Below, piece after piece: positions 46,060 to 54,731 of a stretch of 64,000 nucleotides of DNA. Both the position numbers and the translations under genes were made by a program. The stretch covers positions 1,736,001-1,800,000 of the forward strand of contig NZ_CP159358.1 in the NCBI RefSeq assembly GCF_040500475.1, given 5' to 3'. Below the pieces are notes generated by a model. The model saw nothing but the letters and a program-made list of their open reading frames with translations. It had not been told where the DNA came from and made no database searches. Numbering within the stretch: position 1 is the first letter of the stretch; the number at the start of each line of letters is the position of its first letter. The stretch comes from Bacillus sp. Bos-x628 (lineage in GTDB: Bacteria; Bacillota; Bacilli; Bacillales; Bacillaceae).

Positions 46060-46802
46060 CGTTCTGCCTCCTTCATGCTGAAAAATTCCTTTTCAGACAT
46101 TTGGACGAATCTAACTTGATCCCCCGCTTTTAGAAGACTTGGTTTCTCTTGATCTGGTCGAAATAACGACAGTGGGGTTTGTCCAATGAGCTGCCATCCT
46201 CCTGGTGTAGATATAGGATAAACGCCTGTTTGCTTACCTGCAATGCCGACCGACCCTTTTGGAATGGACATCCGCGGCGTTTCCTTGCGCGGGGCTGCGA
46301 TCTGATCAGAAAGCCCGCCTAAAAACGGAAAGCCCGGAGCAAATCCAATCATATAGACAAGATAAGTGCCGGCTGTATGGATACGCACCACTTCTTCCGA
46401 GGTCAAACCATTGATGCGGGCCACCTCTTCTAAATCAGGACCAAACGCTCCGCCGTAACATACAGGAATGTCGACCGTACGACGCCTCACTTCAACCCCC
46501 TCATGCCATTTGTCTTCGAGAAGCTGTTTGATATAGTCTTTAACCCATTCATATGGGGACATGTCATTCTGATAGAGATGAGCAGATTGATGAACTGTAT
46601 ACGGCTCGTAAAAAACCGTCACATTTGTAAAGGCCTGAACAGCTTCAATATACCCATCAAAGGGATGCTGTTCGATACACGTAAAAATATGTTGGACACG
46701 CTCATGAATATCTTCACGTATGTCATTTCCAGCTTGGATGACGATCGCTGCATCTCCAAGTGGGTGGAAAGTGATGGATTCTTTTATCCTCGAAAGCAAC
46801 AC
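46056..46802 (-). CDS. pxpB: 5-oxoprolinase subunit B (KipI)
   Basis: This is a former AHS1-domain protein with FHPLGDAAIVIQAG, IPVCYGGAFGPDLEEVA and MIGFAPGFPFLGGLS, all typical of KipI/PxpB. I start it at the GTG at 46802, seven bases after GAGAGGTG (248 residues). The frame upstream to 46874 overlaps the end of the ycsI remnant and is probably not translated. KipI is a 5-oxoprolinase subunit and, in B. subtilis, an inhibitor of KinA autophosphorylation. Confidence 0.9.
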   Translation of the reverse strand: MLLSRIKESITFHPLGDAAIVIQAGNDIREDIHERVQHIFTCIEQHPFDGYIEAVQAFTNVTVFYEPYTVHQSAHLYQNDMSPYEWVKDYIKQLLEDKWHEGVEVRRRTVDIPVCYGGAFGPDLEEVARINGLTSEEVVRIHTAGTYLVYMIGFAPGFPFLGGLSDQIAAPRKETPRMSIPKGSVGIAGKQTGVYPISTPGGWQLIGQTPLSLFRPDQEKPSLLKAGDQVRFVQMSEKEFFSMKEAER

Positions 46803-46822
46803 TTGAGGACACCTCTCTTTCT

Positions 46823-47235
46823 TTACAGCACTCCAAGCTGTTGATCTCTTTGGTCTGTCATAAACATATGACAAGGCGCATGCGTGATCGCAATATCAAG
46901 CACCTCTTGTTCATGGATCCCTTTTCGGTAAATTCGGTACTTCGGAAAATCTGTCCGAATATCCGCTTGATGTGCTGATCGCCTTGGCACTGGATCACTG
47001 GGTCAAGCACATCTAGTAAAGGACATGAGGCTGGATGACGTTGACAAAATAATAGAAAATCGAAGGCATGTTCTTTTTTAACAATCATTATATTGGCTTG
47101 AGCAAAACCTTCTGCATAACCAGCTGTTGGTCCTTTGATCTCCCCTTGTCGAATCAATTCCCTGATCTGTGCTGGCTTAAATGTTTTGTATTGTATACAT
47201 TCACCCGAATCAACTCCATAGTTTTGGAATTTCAT
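46823..47235 (-). pseudogene. ycsI: YcsI (DUF1445, D-glutamate cyclase-like), frameshifted and internally deleted
   Basis: The first ~70 codons are normal (KGPTAGYAEGFAQANIMIV, FCQRHPASCPLLDVLD). Near 46995 the frame shifts by one; the new frame reads DPVPRRSAHQADIRTDFPKY and YRIYRKGIHEQEVLDI, then jumps directly to ITHAPCHMFMTDQRD, the extreme C-terminus of the family, and a TAA at 46823. About 120 residues of the middle are missing compared with the usual ~257. The product cannot be functional. Family members are linked to D-glutamate cyclase activity. Confidence 0.85.
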
Positions 47236-48427
47236 TCATGATGGTATATCCGCCCATGATGGCCATGACGACGACAACAAACGCACCTGTTGCTGTCAAA
47301 AAGATTGGATGACGATAATCACCGACAATCTCTTTTTTATGTGCAGCAATCAGCAATGTTCCAAGCGCAAGAGGCAAAATCAATGCATTAATAGCCCCAA
47401 CCAAAATCAAAATGTTTACAGGTCTTCCGACGGTGATAAAACAAATAGCGGACAAGGCAATAAAACCGATAATCATGCCGCGTTGATTTTTTTCAATTTT
47501 AGATGAGAAGGTTTTAAAGAATGAAACAGATGTATATGCCGCTCCAATGACAGAAGTAATCGCTGCAGCCCACATAATTATTCCGAACATTTTATATCCG
47601 ACATTTCCTGAAGCTAATTGAAACACAGAGGCAGGTGGATTGGATGGATCAATCTGCAAGCCCTTTGCCACAACCCCTAATGTGGCGAGAAAAAGTGCGA
47701 CACGCATAACAGAGGTAATCAAGACACCGAAGATGGAGCTTTTCGTTACTTGAGGTAGTGCTGCTTTTCCTTTAATTCCAGCATCCAGCAAGCGATGACC
47801 GCCGGCAAAAACGATATAACCGCCAACCGTTCCGCCCACAAGGGTCACAATGGATAAAATATCTATTCTCTCTGGCACGAAGGTCCTTATTGCGGCTTCT
47901 CCTACAGGAGGCGCTGTTGACATAGCGACATAGAGCATGAGTCCAATCATGACAAAGCCAGCAATCTGTGTGAAGCGATCCATCACTTTTCCCGCTTCTT
48001 TGATGACAAAAATGAGAATGGCAATGACTGCACTAACTCCTGCTCCTATTCGATTGTCGACACCGAAGATCACCTGAAAGCCGAGACCTGCCCCTGCAAT
48101 GTTCCCGATGTTAAAGGCAAGTCCGCCAATGACAATGAAGATGGCTAACATATAACCGAGACCCGGAAGCACCATGTTGGCAATATCCTGTCCTCGTTTT
48201 TCCGACACGGCAATGATTTTCCATACATTGGTTTGCGCAAAAATATCTAAGAAAATGGAAATTAAAATAACAAAACCAAAACTAGCCGCAAGCTGCTGTG
48301 TAAACACAGTGGTTTGCGTTAAAAACCCTGGTCCAATGGCGGATGTTGCCATTAAAAAGGCTGCACCCATCAGCGTTGAACGATTCCCCTTTGATGTCTT
48401 GAAGTCTTTCAGCTTCCCTTCTTTCAT
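47210..48427 (-). CDS. ycsG: NRAMP-family transporter YcsG
   Basis: This is a 405-residue membrane protein of the NRAMP superfamily with eleven hydrophobic segments. I start it at the ATG at 48427 (MKEGKLKDFKTSK), which has AAAGGGGGAAGC upstream. SAIGPGFLTQTTVF replaces the metal-binding DPGN motif of true NRAMP metal importers, so a metal is not the likely substrate. Its constant place in pxp operons suggests uptake of 5-oxoproline or a related compound; that is inference. It overlaps ycsI by 26 bases. Confidence 0.85.
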   Translation of the reverse strand: MKEGKLKDFKTSKGNRSTLMGAAFLMATSAIGPGFLTQTTVFTQQLAASFGFVILISIFLDIFAQTNVWKIIAVSEKRGQDIANMVLPGLGYMLAIFIVIGGLAFNIGNIAGAGLGFQVIFGVDNRIGAGVSAVIAILIFVIKEAGKVMDRFTQIAGFVMIGLMLYVAMSTAPPVGEAAIRTFVPERIDILSIVTLVGGTVGGYIVFAGGHRLLDAGIKGKAALPQVTKSSIFGVLITSVMRVALFLATLGVVAKGLQIDPSNPPASVFQLASGNVGYKMFGIIMWAAAITSVIGAAYTSVSFFKTFSSKIEKNQRGMIIGFIALSAICFITVGRPVNILILVGAINALILPLALGTLLIAAHKKEIVGDYRHPIFLTATGAFVVVVMAIMGGYTIMNEIPKLWS

Positions 48428-48447
48428 GCTGCTTCCCCCTTTGATGA

Positions 48448-49206
48448 TTATTGAAAGGCTTTGATTTGAATATTTGCTTCTTTTAGCTTTGCTGTAATGG
48501 TTTTTGCAAATTGAAGCGCATGGCTGCCGTCTCCGTGAATGCAAACCGTATCTGCTTTCAACTTAATATCCTTCCCTTGAACTGTATGAACCTGACCTTC
48601 TTTCACCAAACGAATCACCTGATGGACAGCGATTTCATCCTCTTCAATGAGCGCATTTGACTTACGGCGAGAAGTCAGTGTTCCATCTGCCTGATACGTT
48701 CGATCAGAAAACACTTCATGTGCCACTTGAAGACCTATTCTCTCACCTGCTAAAGCAAGCTCACTGCCTGAAAGCCCAAATAATACAAGTTTTGGATCGA
48801 CATCATACACAGCCTTTGCAATAGATTCAGATAATTCAGTATTTTCAGCCGCCATGTTATAAAGAGCACCGTGGGGCTTTACATGTTGCATTGTTCCTCC
48901 TTCTGCCTTTATAAAAGCAGATAAAGCACCGATTTGATAGATGACAAGATCGTATGCTTCTTCTGGTGAGATGGCCATTGGACGTCTTCCAAATCCGACC
49001 AAATCTTGAAACCCTGGATGTGCACCGATTTGTACCCCTTTTTCCAAAGCCAATCTTACCGTTTTTCTCATGACCGTTGGATCACCAGCATGAAACCCGC
49101 AGGCTATATTGGCTGAGGTGACATATTCAAGGATTTGTTCATCAGCACCGATCTTGTATGGACCAAAGCTTTCTCCTAAATCACAGTTCAAATCCACTTG
49201 AAACAT
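48448..49206 (-). CDS. pxpA: 5-oxoprolinase subunit A (YcsF, LamB/YcsF family)
   Basis: This is a 252-residue LamB/YcsF-family protein from the ATG at 49206 ([15 protein letters not shown]), preceded by GAGGGGGAG. It has [28 protein letters not shown] and the C-terminal [13 protein letters not shown], all diagnostic. With PxpB and PxpC it cleaves 5-oxoproline to glutamate. It is the first gene of the operon, and a palindromic operator lies 16 bases upstream. The frame further upstream to 49398 is not part of the protein. Confidence 0.93.
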   Translation of the reverse strand: MFQVDLNCDLGESFGPYKIGADEQILEYVTSANIACGFHAGDPTVMRKTVRLALEKGVQIGAHPGFQDLVGFGRRPMAISPEEAYDLVIYQIGALSAFIKAEGGTMQHVKPHGALYNMAAENTELSESIAKAVYDVDPKLVLFGLSGSELALAGERIGLQVAHEVFSDRTYQADGTLTSRRKSNALIEEDEIAVHQVIRLVKEGQVHTVQGKDIKLKADTVCIHGDGSHALQFAKTITAKLKEANIQIKAFQ

Positions 49207-49221
49207 AGGCTCCCCCTCATT

Positions 49222-49238
49222 GTTCCGAATAACGGAAC
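49222..49238 (-). promoter_or_regulatory. Palindrome upstream of pxpA, candidate KipR operator
   Basis: GTTCCG-TTATT-CGGAAC is a perfect inverted repeat between a TATAAT near 49270 and the pxpA ribosome site. Half-site-like TTCGGAC follows upstream. Position and form suit an IclR-family repressor. Confidence 0.55.
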
Positions 49239-49335
49239 ACAAAGTCCGAATATTGAATTTTATATTGATTATACCAACTTTGGATAGACTACACATTAAA
49301 TTGTCAGAAAACAAACCAATAGAACTAGGAGAATT

Positions 49336-49366
49336 GAAAAAAGCGAGAGGTGATGACCCTCTCGCT
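49336..49366 (-). terminator. Terminator of ycsE
   Basis: GCGAGAGG / CCTCTCGC with loop TCATCA, followed by TTTTTTC on the minus strand. Confidence 0.85.
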
Positions 49367-49379
49367 CGCTGTTCCTTTT

Positions 49380-50135
49380 CTATTGAGATAACACCCAATG
49401 ATGAATGGCCTTCGCTACACCTTGCTCTGTATTGGGTGCTGTGATCCAGTCAGCCGCTTCTTTCACCGCTTCTTGAGCATTCCCCATGGCGATCCCTAAC
49501 CCTGCTTCTTTAATCATCGCCATATCATTCAGGCTATCTCCAAGAGACATTACGTTGTCCATCGTACAGCCAATACGTTCCGCTACCTTTGCAAGAGCAG
49601 CCGCTTTGTTAATTCCTGCTGCATTCACTTCAATATTGGTTGGACTTGAATTTGTAATCTCTAGGTGTTTATTTGTTTTTAGTTTGCTTAACACTTGTTC
49701 TCGAACGTCATCATCATGAATATCAAAACCAAATTTTAACCATTCATGGTCATGAATTCGTTCTGGAAATTCGCCTCTCCACACTTTTTCTACAGTGCAA
49801 GCCCAGTAATCTGTTTCGTACGTATTTTTTAAATCCCACATCATCTGAACATGATCAGGATGCAGAAGCTCACGTTCAATGAGTTGAAAAGATGAGTCCC
49901 AAATTTCACTGCCGTTTGCTGTAATCAGATATGAAGAGAGTTTGAGCGGCTCCACAAGCTCTCGGCATGTCATTAGCGTACGTCCTGTGCTAATGACCAC
50001 ATGAACCCCTTTCGCCTCTGCTTCTTGAATCGCTTGTTTATTTTCCTCTGGAATGACGTGTTCACTGTTTAACAGCGTGCCATCCATGTCAATGGCAATC
50101 AATCGGATGTCTTTCTTATCAGTTTGTGTTGACAA
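49380..50135 (-). CDS. ycsE: HAD-superfamily phosphatase YcsE (Cof type)
   Basis: This is a 251-residue Cof-type HAD phosphatase. Motif I is [11 protein letters not shown], motif II STGRT, a Lys follows in the cap region, and motif IV is [14 protein letters not shown]. subtilis YcsE is one of the phosphatases acting on the pyrimidine intermediate of riboflavin synthesis; the same role is likely but not certain, as this family is promiscuous. The start is a TTG at 50135. It has its own terminator. Confidence 0.88.
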   Translation of the reverse strand: MSTQTDKKDIRLIAIDMDGTLLNSEHVIPEENKQAIQEAEAKGVHVVISTGRTLMTCRELVEPLKLSSYLITANGSEIWDSSFQLIERELLHPDHVQMMWDLKNTYETDYWACTVEKVWRGEFPERIHDHEWLKFGFDIHDDDVREQVLSKLKTNKHLEITNSSPTNIEVNAAGINKAAALAKVAERIGCTMDNVMSLGDSLNDMAMIKEAGLGIAMGNAQEAVKEAADWITAPNTEQGVAKAIHHWVLSQ

Positions 50136-50223
50136 ATTGAGTACCCCACTTTGTATCTTTTTTTAAATCTACTTTTATTTTAATATAAAGGTGGAGATGG
50201 CACAAAGAACGAGTTTTGTCCCA

Positions 50224-50250
50224 TAAAAAAAGACCTGTCACAGGTCTTTT
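50224..50250. terminator. Bidirectional terminator between ycsE leader and the excalibur gene
   Basis: AAAAGACCTG / CAGGTCTTTT around a three-base loop. Confidence 0.8.
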
Positions 50251-50259
50251 CAGATTGTT

Positions 50260-50298
50260 GACAAAGGGTTAGAATAAAAACCATTTTAGCCCTTTGTC
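50260..50298. repeat. Second copy of the 39-bp palindromic repeat
   Basis: It begins ATTGTTGACAAAGGG and ends ATTTTAGCCCTTTGTC, sharing both ends and the exact 39-bp length with the copy at 36237-36275. It lies just after the stop of the excalibur gene and can act as its terminator. Confidence 0.75.
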
Positions 50299-50306
50299 AG
50301 CTTTTC

Positions 50307-50573
50307 TTAGCGTTCACAAGCGATCCCGTCTTTATCACGGTCGAGTCTTTTATTTTTTTCATAAAGTGCTTTTGATACATATGGCTTGTACTTTGTTTTC
50401 CCGCCTTTGTTTCTCGTGTTTTTGCTTTTCGCTACGCCGCCTTTATACACCTTGTTGAGCGCTTTGCAGTTCTTGTAATTGCCTGTCTTCGCATCCGCTG
50501 TGTGAATGTCCACTTGGGTAAAGCTGAGTAAAAGACCGAAAGATAGTACAGCCACCATGATTTTTTTCAACAT
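50307..50573 (-). CDS. Secreted excalibur-domain protein
   Basis: This is an 88-residue exported protein with a signal peptide (residues ~1-28, cleavage after ADA). The mature part is a small excalibur domain: YKNCKALNKVYKGGV with one Cys, and the calcium-binding-like DRDKDGIACER at the C-terminus with the second Cys. Such domains are found in extracellular Bacillus proteins, often attached to nucleases; here it stands alone. The role is unknown. The adjacent 39-bp palindrome serves as terminator. Confidence 0.85.
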   Translation of the reverse strand: MLKKIMVAVLSFGLLLSFTQVDIHTADAKTGNYKNCKALNKVYKGGVAKSKNTRNKGGKTKYKPYVSKALYEKNKRLDRDKDGIACER

Positions 50574-50758
50574 TTTTTAACCCCCTATTTTTTCTAATTT
50601 TACATTTTTATCATATGTCACCACTTTTTGTTTTTCAAGATTATATAGGTAAAAATATTGTTTTTTTTGAATCAAATATATCTTATATCCTATATGGTAA
50701 AATAGATGGGAAATACCCCCTTTTTTTGACACGTATTATGAAGAGAGGAGCTTTTCAT

Positions 50759-51136
50759 ATGAAAATGAACTATACCATTTTATATGTAAACGACGTTGAG
50801 GCAAGCATTCATTTCTATCAAGATTTACTTGGTTTCCCTATTAAACTAAGGGTTGAATCCTATGTTGAATTTGACACAGGTGAAGTGACTTTATCCATTA
50901 ACTCACGTCAAGATGTGAGAGAAACACTTGGTTTACCTGTTCGAGAGATCGATACCTCCTCTCAAACGTTTGAAATCGGGTTTGTAGTTGATGATGTTGA
51001 TCAAACGGTTGCAGCATTAAAGGAAACAGGGGTACAAGTGATCAAAGAGCCTATAAAGAAGCCATGGGGACAAACAGTGGCTTATGTGTCAGATCCAGAT
51101 GGACACTTTATCGAAATTTGTGATGCGATTACCTGA
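50759..51136 (+). CDS. VOC-superfamily (glyoxalase/bleomycin-resistance-like) protein
   Basis: This is a 125-residue single VOC protein from the ATG at 50759, preceded by GAGAGGAG; the longer frame to 50615 adds unrelated residues. It has YTILYVNDVEASIHFYQDLLG at the start of the first beta-alpha-beta unit and YVSDPDGHFIEICD at the end, with the metal-ligand Glu. Members include glyoxalases and antibiotic-binding proteins; the substrate is not predictable. It is followed 31 bases later by the DUF5316-like gene. Confidence 0.87.
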   Translation: MKMNYTILYVNDVEASIHFYQDLLGFPIKLRVESYVEFDTGEVTLSINSRQDVRETLGLPVREIDTSSQTFEIGFVVDDVDQTVAALKETGVQVIKEPIKKPWGQTVAYVSDPDGHFIEICDAIT

Positions 51137-51167
51137 TTATATTTATCGTTTAAAGGAGTGTTTAGAG

Positions 51168-51461
51168 ATGAGAAATAAATATGCGTTTATCGTCGGTACT
51201 GGCTCAATGCTTACTGTAAGCATCGTTGCTTTTATTTTGCAACATCAGGAGTGGATTTTCATGATTAGTGGAGGCATATCCATTATCGGCATCTTGATGT
51301 CGGGATTGTTACTAGGCGCATTTCTCAATGGACAAGAAACAAGAGCGACATATCATTCTGAAACGAGTGCACACCGTGCGTGGCGGCTGGATACGGCTCT
51401 CCTTCTTATCCTCTTTGCTCTACCGCATATAACTGCGGCGATGTTATATATTGTCATTTAA
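51168..51461 (+). CDS. Small membrane protein, DUF5316-like
   Basis: This is a 97-residue protein with three hydrophobic segments. The ATG at 51168 has AAAGGAG upstream. It contains IISIIGILMSGLLLGAF-like stretches followed by a hydrophilic loop NGQETRATYHSET and a last segment DTALLLILFALPHI. I place it in DUF5316 from its layout with moderate certainty. It is probably co-transcribed with the VOC gene, and a terminator follows about 140 bases later. Confidence 0.7.
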   Translation: MRNKYAFIVGTGSMLTVSIVAFILQHQEWIFMISGGISIIGILMSGLLLGAFLNGQETRATYHSETSAHRAWRLDTALLLILFALPHITAAMLYIVI

Positions 51462-51598
51462 ACACTTGATGGAAAGAAGCAGCAATATGCCATTTTTGTC
51501 ATAATGAATTGGATTTCTCAACATATTCGTACTAGTTGGAATTCACTTTTTCACTTAAGATATACCTTCAACATAGGAAAAAGTATGAAAAGCCAAAA

Positions 51599-51632
51599 AA
51601 AAATCCCTTTCGCAAATGGAAAGGGATTTTTT
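51599..51632. terminator. Terminator of mtlD
   Basis: AAATCCCTTTC / GAAAGGGATTT with a short loop and T-runs on both strands. Confidence 0.85.
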
Positions 51633-51634
51633 GA

Positions 51635-52756
51635 TTAATGATTCGCCTCTTTGAGAATGGCTTGATAGAGGTCGTCATTTGGCGTGAGCCCACAGACCTC
51701 ACGTAACACACCTTCAATGCCTTTTTCTTTTTTTAAGGCTTGCAAGCGAACAGCTTCTTCGTCTTCTGAAAAGTCATATGCCAAAGCCGCTGCAATGCCT
51801 TTGATTAAATACACAGGATGCTTGATTTTTTTAGCTGGACCGATTAAGCGGTCGTCTGCCCCAAGCTTTCTGAGAGGAGAACGTGCCACGCGGGTCACAT
51901 CATCTGAAATAAAGGCATTTTCAAAGCGCTTAATGATTTTTTGAATATACGCATCATGCTCTTCTTTTTGAAAACCATAGGCTTCGATTAAATAGCTGCC
52001 TGTTTCATGAAGCGCTCCTTCTACGATCTGTCGAATTTCAGGTGTATCGACTGCTTCTTTGATCGTCTTGACTCCTTGTTGATAGCCTACATATGCAGCA
52101 AGCGCATGTCCTGTGTTAACTGTGAACAGCTTGCGTTCAATATACGGCGTCAAGTCTTTTACAAAGGTTGCTCCGTCAATCCGAGGAACTTCACCAATAA
52201 ATCCTGTCTCATCAATGACCCATTCAAAAAATGGCTCAACCGATACTTTCAACATGTCCTCATGGTGCTGAATAGGAACAATACGGTCAACGGCAGCGTT
52301 TGGAAAACCAACTGTTCGCGACAGCGCTTCTTGTTCATCTGCTGTTAAATGAGAGAAAACGGCTTCTTTTAAATGAGAGCTGCCCCCAATCATATTTTCA
52401 CACGCAACAATGTTGATGATATGGTCAGGCTTTTTTTGTTTTAATCCTTCAGCAATAGATGAAGCAATGATCTTCAATACGGCTGGTCCAACAGCTGTTG
52501 TAATCAAATCGGCTGTTGCAATGGCTTCTGTTAATGCCGCTGGATTTTGTGCGGAATTGATCGCTGAAACAGGGCCTACTACTTCTTGCTTTTGCCCTGG
52601 TGCTGCGAGCTCAACTGTGTATTCTCCTCTTTCATTCAGTTCATGGATTACCGCCTCATTTACATCTGTAAACACGAGCTCAAAGCCCGATTTTTTCAAT
52701 AAAGATCCGATAAATCCTCTGCCAATATTCCCTGCTCCAAAATGAAGTGCCTTCAT
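51635..52756 (-). CDS. mtlD: Mannitol-1-phosphate 5-dehydrogenase
   Basis: MtlD oxidises mannitol-1-phosphate to fructose-6-phosphate with NAD+. This 373-residue protein has the dinucleotide motif HFGAGNIGRGFIG at its N-terminus, ACENMIGGSSHLK, and KLFTVNTGHALAAYVGY, with the family's catalytic region. It is the last gene of mtlA-mtlF-mtlD, one base from mtlF. A terminator overlaps its end. Confidence 0.96.
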   Translation of the reverse strand: MKALHFGAGNIGRGFIGSLLKKSGFELVFTDVNEAVIHELNERGEYTVELAAPGQKQEVVGPVSAINSAQNPAALTEAIATADLITTAVGPAVLKIIASSIAEGLKQKKPDHIINIVACENMIGGSSHLKEAVFSHLTADEQEALSRTVGFPNAAVDRIVPIQHHEDMLKVSVEPFFEWVIDETGFIGEVPRIDGATFVKDLTPYIERKLFTVNTGHALAAYVGYQQGVKTIKEAVDTPEIRQIVEGALHETGSYLIEAYGFQKEEHDAYIQKIIKRFENAFISDDVTRVARSPLRKLGADDRLIGPAKKIKHPVYLIKGIAAALAYDFSEDEEAVRLQALKKEKGIEGVLREVCGLTPNDDLYQAILKEANH

Positions 52757-52757
52757 A

Positions 52758-53192
52758 TTAGTTCACCTCGTTAAAAATGGCGATTAGTTCATCCTTATCT
52801 TTTGCATGAATGATACGTTCTACATTTTCTTCTTCTGAACATACAATCGCAATTTGAGAAAGAATATCGAGGTGTTCGTTGTTTTTTCCAGCGATACCAA
52901 ATACGACTTTGGCTACATTTCCATCTCCATATTCAACGCCATTTGGAATCTGAATAATTGAAATGCCAGAATGAAGGACTGCGGCTTTGGCATCCTCTGT
53001 TCCATGAGGAATCGCAATGCCGTTACCCATAAATGTAGAAGAGATGTTTTCTCTTTCAAACATTTTGTCGACATAATCGCTTGTCACATAACCGTTTGCC
53101 ACTAGGACTTCCCCTGCTTTTTTAATGGCTTCGTCTTTTGAATTTACTTGTTCGTTTAGAAAAATATTATCTTTTGAAAGTACTTGTTTCAT
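52758..53192 (-). CDS. mtlF: PTS mannitol-specific EIIA component
   Basis: This 144-residue EIIA passes phosphate from HPr to the EIIB domain of MtlA. The active-site His is in GNGIAIPHGTEDAK, and AINSKDEAIKKAG-type opening sequence plus KNNEHLDILSQIA match the mannitol/fructose EIIA family. It starts 96 bases after mtlA, with a large hairpin in between. It also helps set MtlR phosphorylation in B. subtilis. Confidence 0.95.
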   Translation of the reverse strand: MKQVLSKDNIFLNEQVNSKDEAIKKAGEVLVANGYVTSDYVDKMFERENISSTFMGNGIAIPHGTEDAKAAVLHSGISIIQIPNGVEYGDGNVAKVVFGIAGKNNEHLDILSQIAIVCSEEENVERIIHAKDKDELIAIFNEVN

Positions 53193-53240
53193 GAATGATC
53201 ACACACCTTTTTTAGAATGATAAATCAGGAAAACAACCAA

Positions 53241-53280
53241 AACGGGGAGTTCAATGAGGAAAAATTGAACTCAACCCGTT
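53241..53280 (-). other. Strong hairpin between mtlA and mtlF
   Basis: AACGGG..TTGAGTTCAA pairs with TTGAACTCCCCGTT on the minus strand, with only a weak T-run after it. It may stabilise the mtlA message or act as a partial terminator. Confidence 0.55.
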
Positions 53281-53288
53281 TCGTCATG

Positions 53289-54731
53289 TTATTTTTTCAA
53301 TTTCTCTATCAACTCATCGTATTTCGGGCTGTTCAAGAAATTATCAACTGAAATATGAACCGCTCCTGGCAGTTTTGCCTTTGCCCGGTCTGTTAAATCT
53401 TTATGTGTAAAGACTACATCGGCATCATCTGGGATGTTGCTGATAGACGTGTTGGTGACATCTATATCGAGCCCTGCCTTTTTGACTTTGTTCTTTAAGA
53501 TGGAAGCGCCCATTGCACTTGATCCCATCCCCGCATCACAGGCAAAGATGATTTTGTTCACTTCTTCCGCTTTCACATCACTTTGCTCTCCTGCTTGCTC
53601 GTTTGCTTCAGCTTCTTTCTTTTGTGCTGTTAAAGCGGCAGCAGCTGCACTTTTCTTCCCTTTCATGTCTTGCATTTTTTCTGTTGCAGCTGTTAAATCC
53701 TCTTCTTCCGCTTTTGAAGACTTCAAAATAACAGCAGCGACTAGGAATGATACAGTGGCTGCTACAATCACCCCTGCCAGAACAGCTAGATGACCACCTT
53801 TTGGCGACATGACCATTAATGCAATAATACTTCCCGGTGATGGCACAGCCTTTAAGCCTGCATTGAGTAACGTAAAGGTCAGAACACCGCTTGCTCCACC
53901 TGCAATGACAGCCAAAATGAGCTTTGGCTTCATTAAGATGTACGGAAAGTAAATCTCATGAATCCCACCTAAGAATTGAATGATAATGGCACCAGGTGCA
54001 GATTGCTTCGCATTCCCTCTACCAAAAAACATATATGCCAGTAGCACACCTAGACCTGGCCCTGGGTTCGTTTCAAGCAAGAACAGAATCGACTGACCTG
54101 TCTTCGCTGCTTGCTCCACACCTAATGGGCTTAAAATTCCTTGATTAATCGCATTGTTTAGGAACAACACCTTGGCAGGTTCAATGAAGATACTTGCTAG
54201 CGGAAGCAGATGTGCATTTACAATAACATCCACACCAGCGGCAAGTACTTTATTCAGACCAAGTACCACTGGACCAATTCCGTAGAAAGCAATGACGACA
54301 AGGATGGCTCCAAGAATTCCTGCTGTAAAGTTGTTTACAAGCATTTCAAAGCCTGACTTGATTCGATCTTTGAACAGTTGATCAATCTTTTTAATAAGAT
54401 ATCCGCCAAGCGGCCCCATGATCATAGCGCCTAAGAACATTGGAATATCCGAACCGACAATAACCCCAATTGTAGCAGTTGCACCGAGTACTCCGCCTCG
54501 GTGATCATACACGAGCTTACCGCCTGTGTAACCGATTAATAATGGCAGTAAATAGTTGATCATTGGTCCAACCAAAGTATTTAATTGTTCATTCGGAATG
54601 TAGCCACTTGGAATGAACAAAGCTGTAATCAGTCCCCAAGCGATAAACGCACCAATATTCGGCATAATCATACCGCTTAAATAGCTTCCAAAGCGCTGTA
54701 CTTTTACGCGGAAACCGTTTTTATCCTGCAT
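53289..54731 (-). CDS. mtlA: PTS mannitol-specific EIICB component
   Basis: MtlA imports and phosphorylates mannitol. This 480-residue protein has an EIIC membrane domain (residues 1-~340, RFGSYLSGMIMPNIGAFIAW, GGIHEIYFPYILMKPK), an Ala/Lys-rich linker (~350-390), and an EIIB domain with the phosphorylated Cys in IIFACDAGMGSSAMGAS. The EIIA is separate (mtlF), the usual Bacillus arrangement. The promoter region carries a cre site and an MtlR box. Confidence 0.96.
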   Translation of the reverse strand: MQDKNGFRVKVQRFGSYLSGMIMPNIGAFIAWGLITALFIPSGYIPNEQLNTLVGPMINYLLPLLIGYTGGKLVYDHRGGVLGATATIGVIVGSDIPMFLGAMIMGPLGGYLIKKIDQLFKDRIKSGFEMLVNNFTAGILGAILVVIAFYGIGPVVLGLNKVLAAGVDVIVNAHLLPLASIFIEPAKVLFLNNAINQGILSPLGVEQAAKTGQSILFLLETNPGPGLGVLLAYMFFGRGNAKQSAPGAIIIQFLGGIHEIYFPYILMKPKLILAVIAGGASGVLTFTLLNAGLKAVPSPGSIIALMVMSPKGGHLAVLAGVIVAATVSFLVAAVILKSSKAEEEDLTAATEKMQDMKGKKSAAAAALTAQKKEAEANEQAGEQSDVKAEEVNKIIFACDAGMGSSAMGASILKNKVKKAGLDIDVTNTSISNIPDDADVVFTHKDLTDRAKAKLPGAVHISVDNFLNSPKYDELIEKLKK

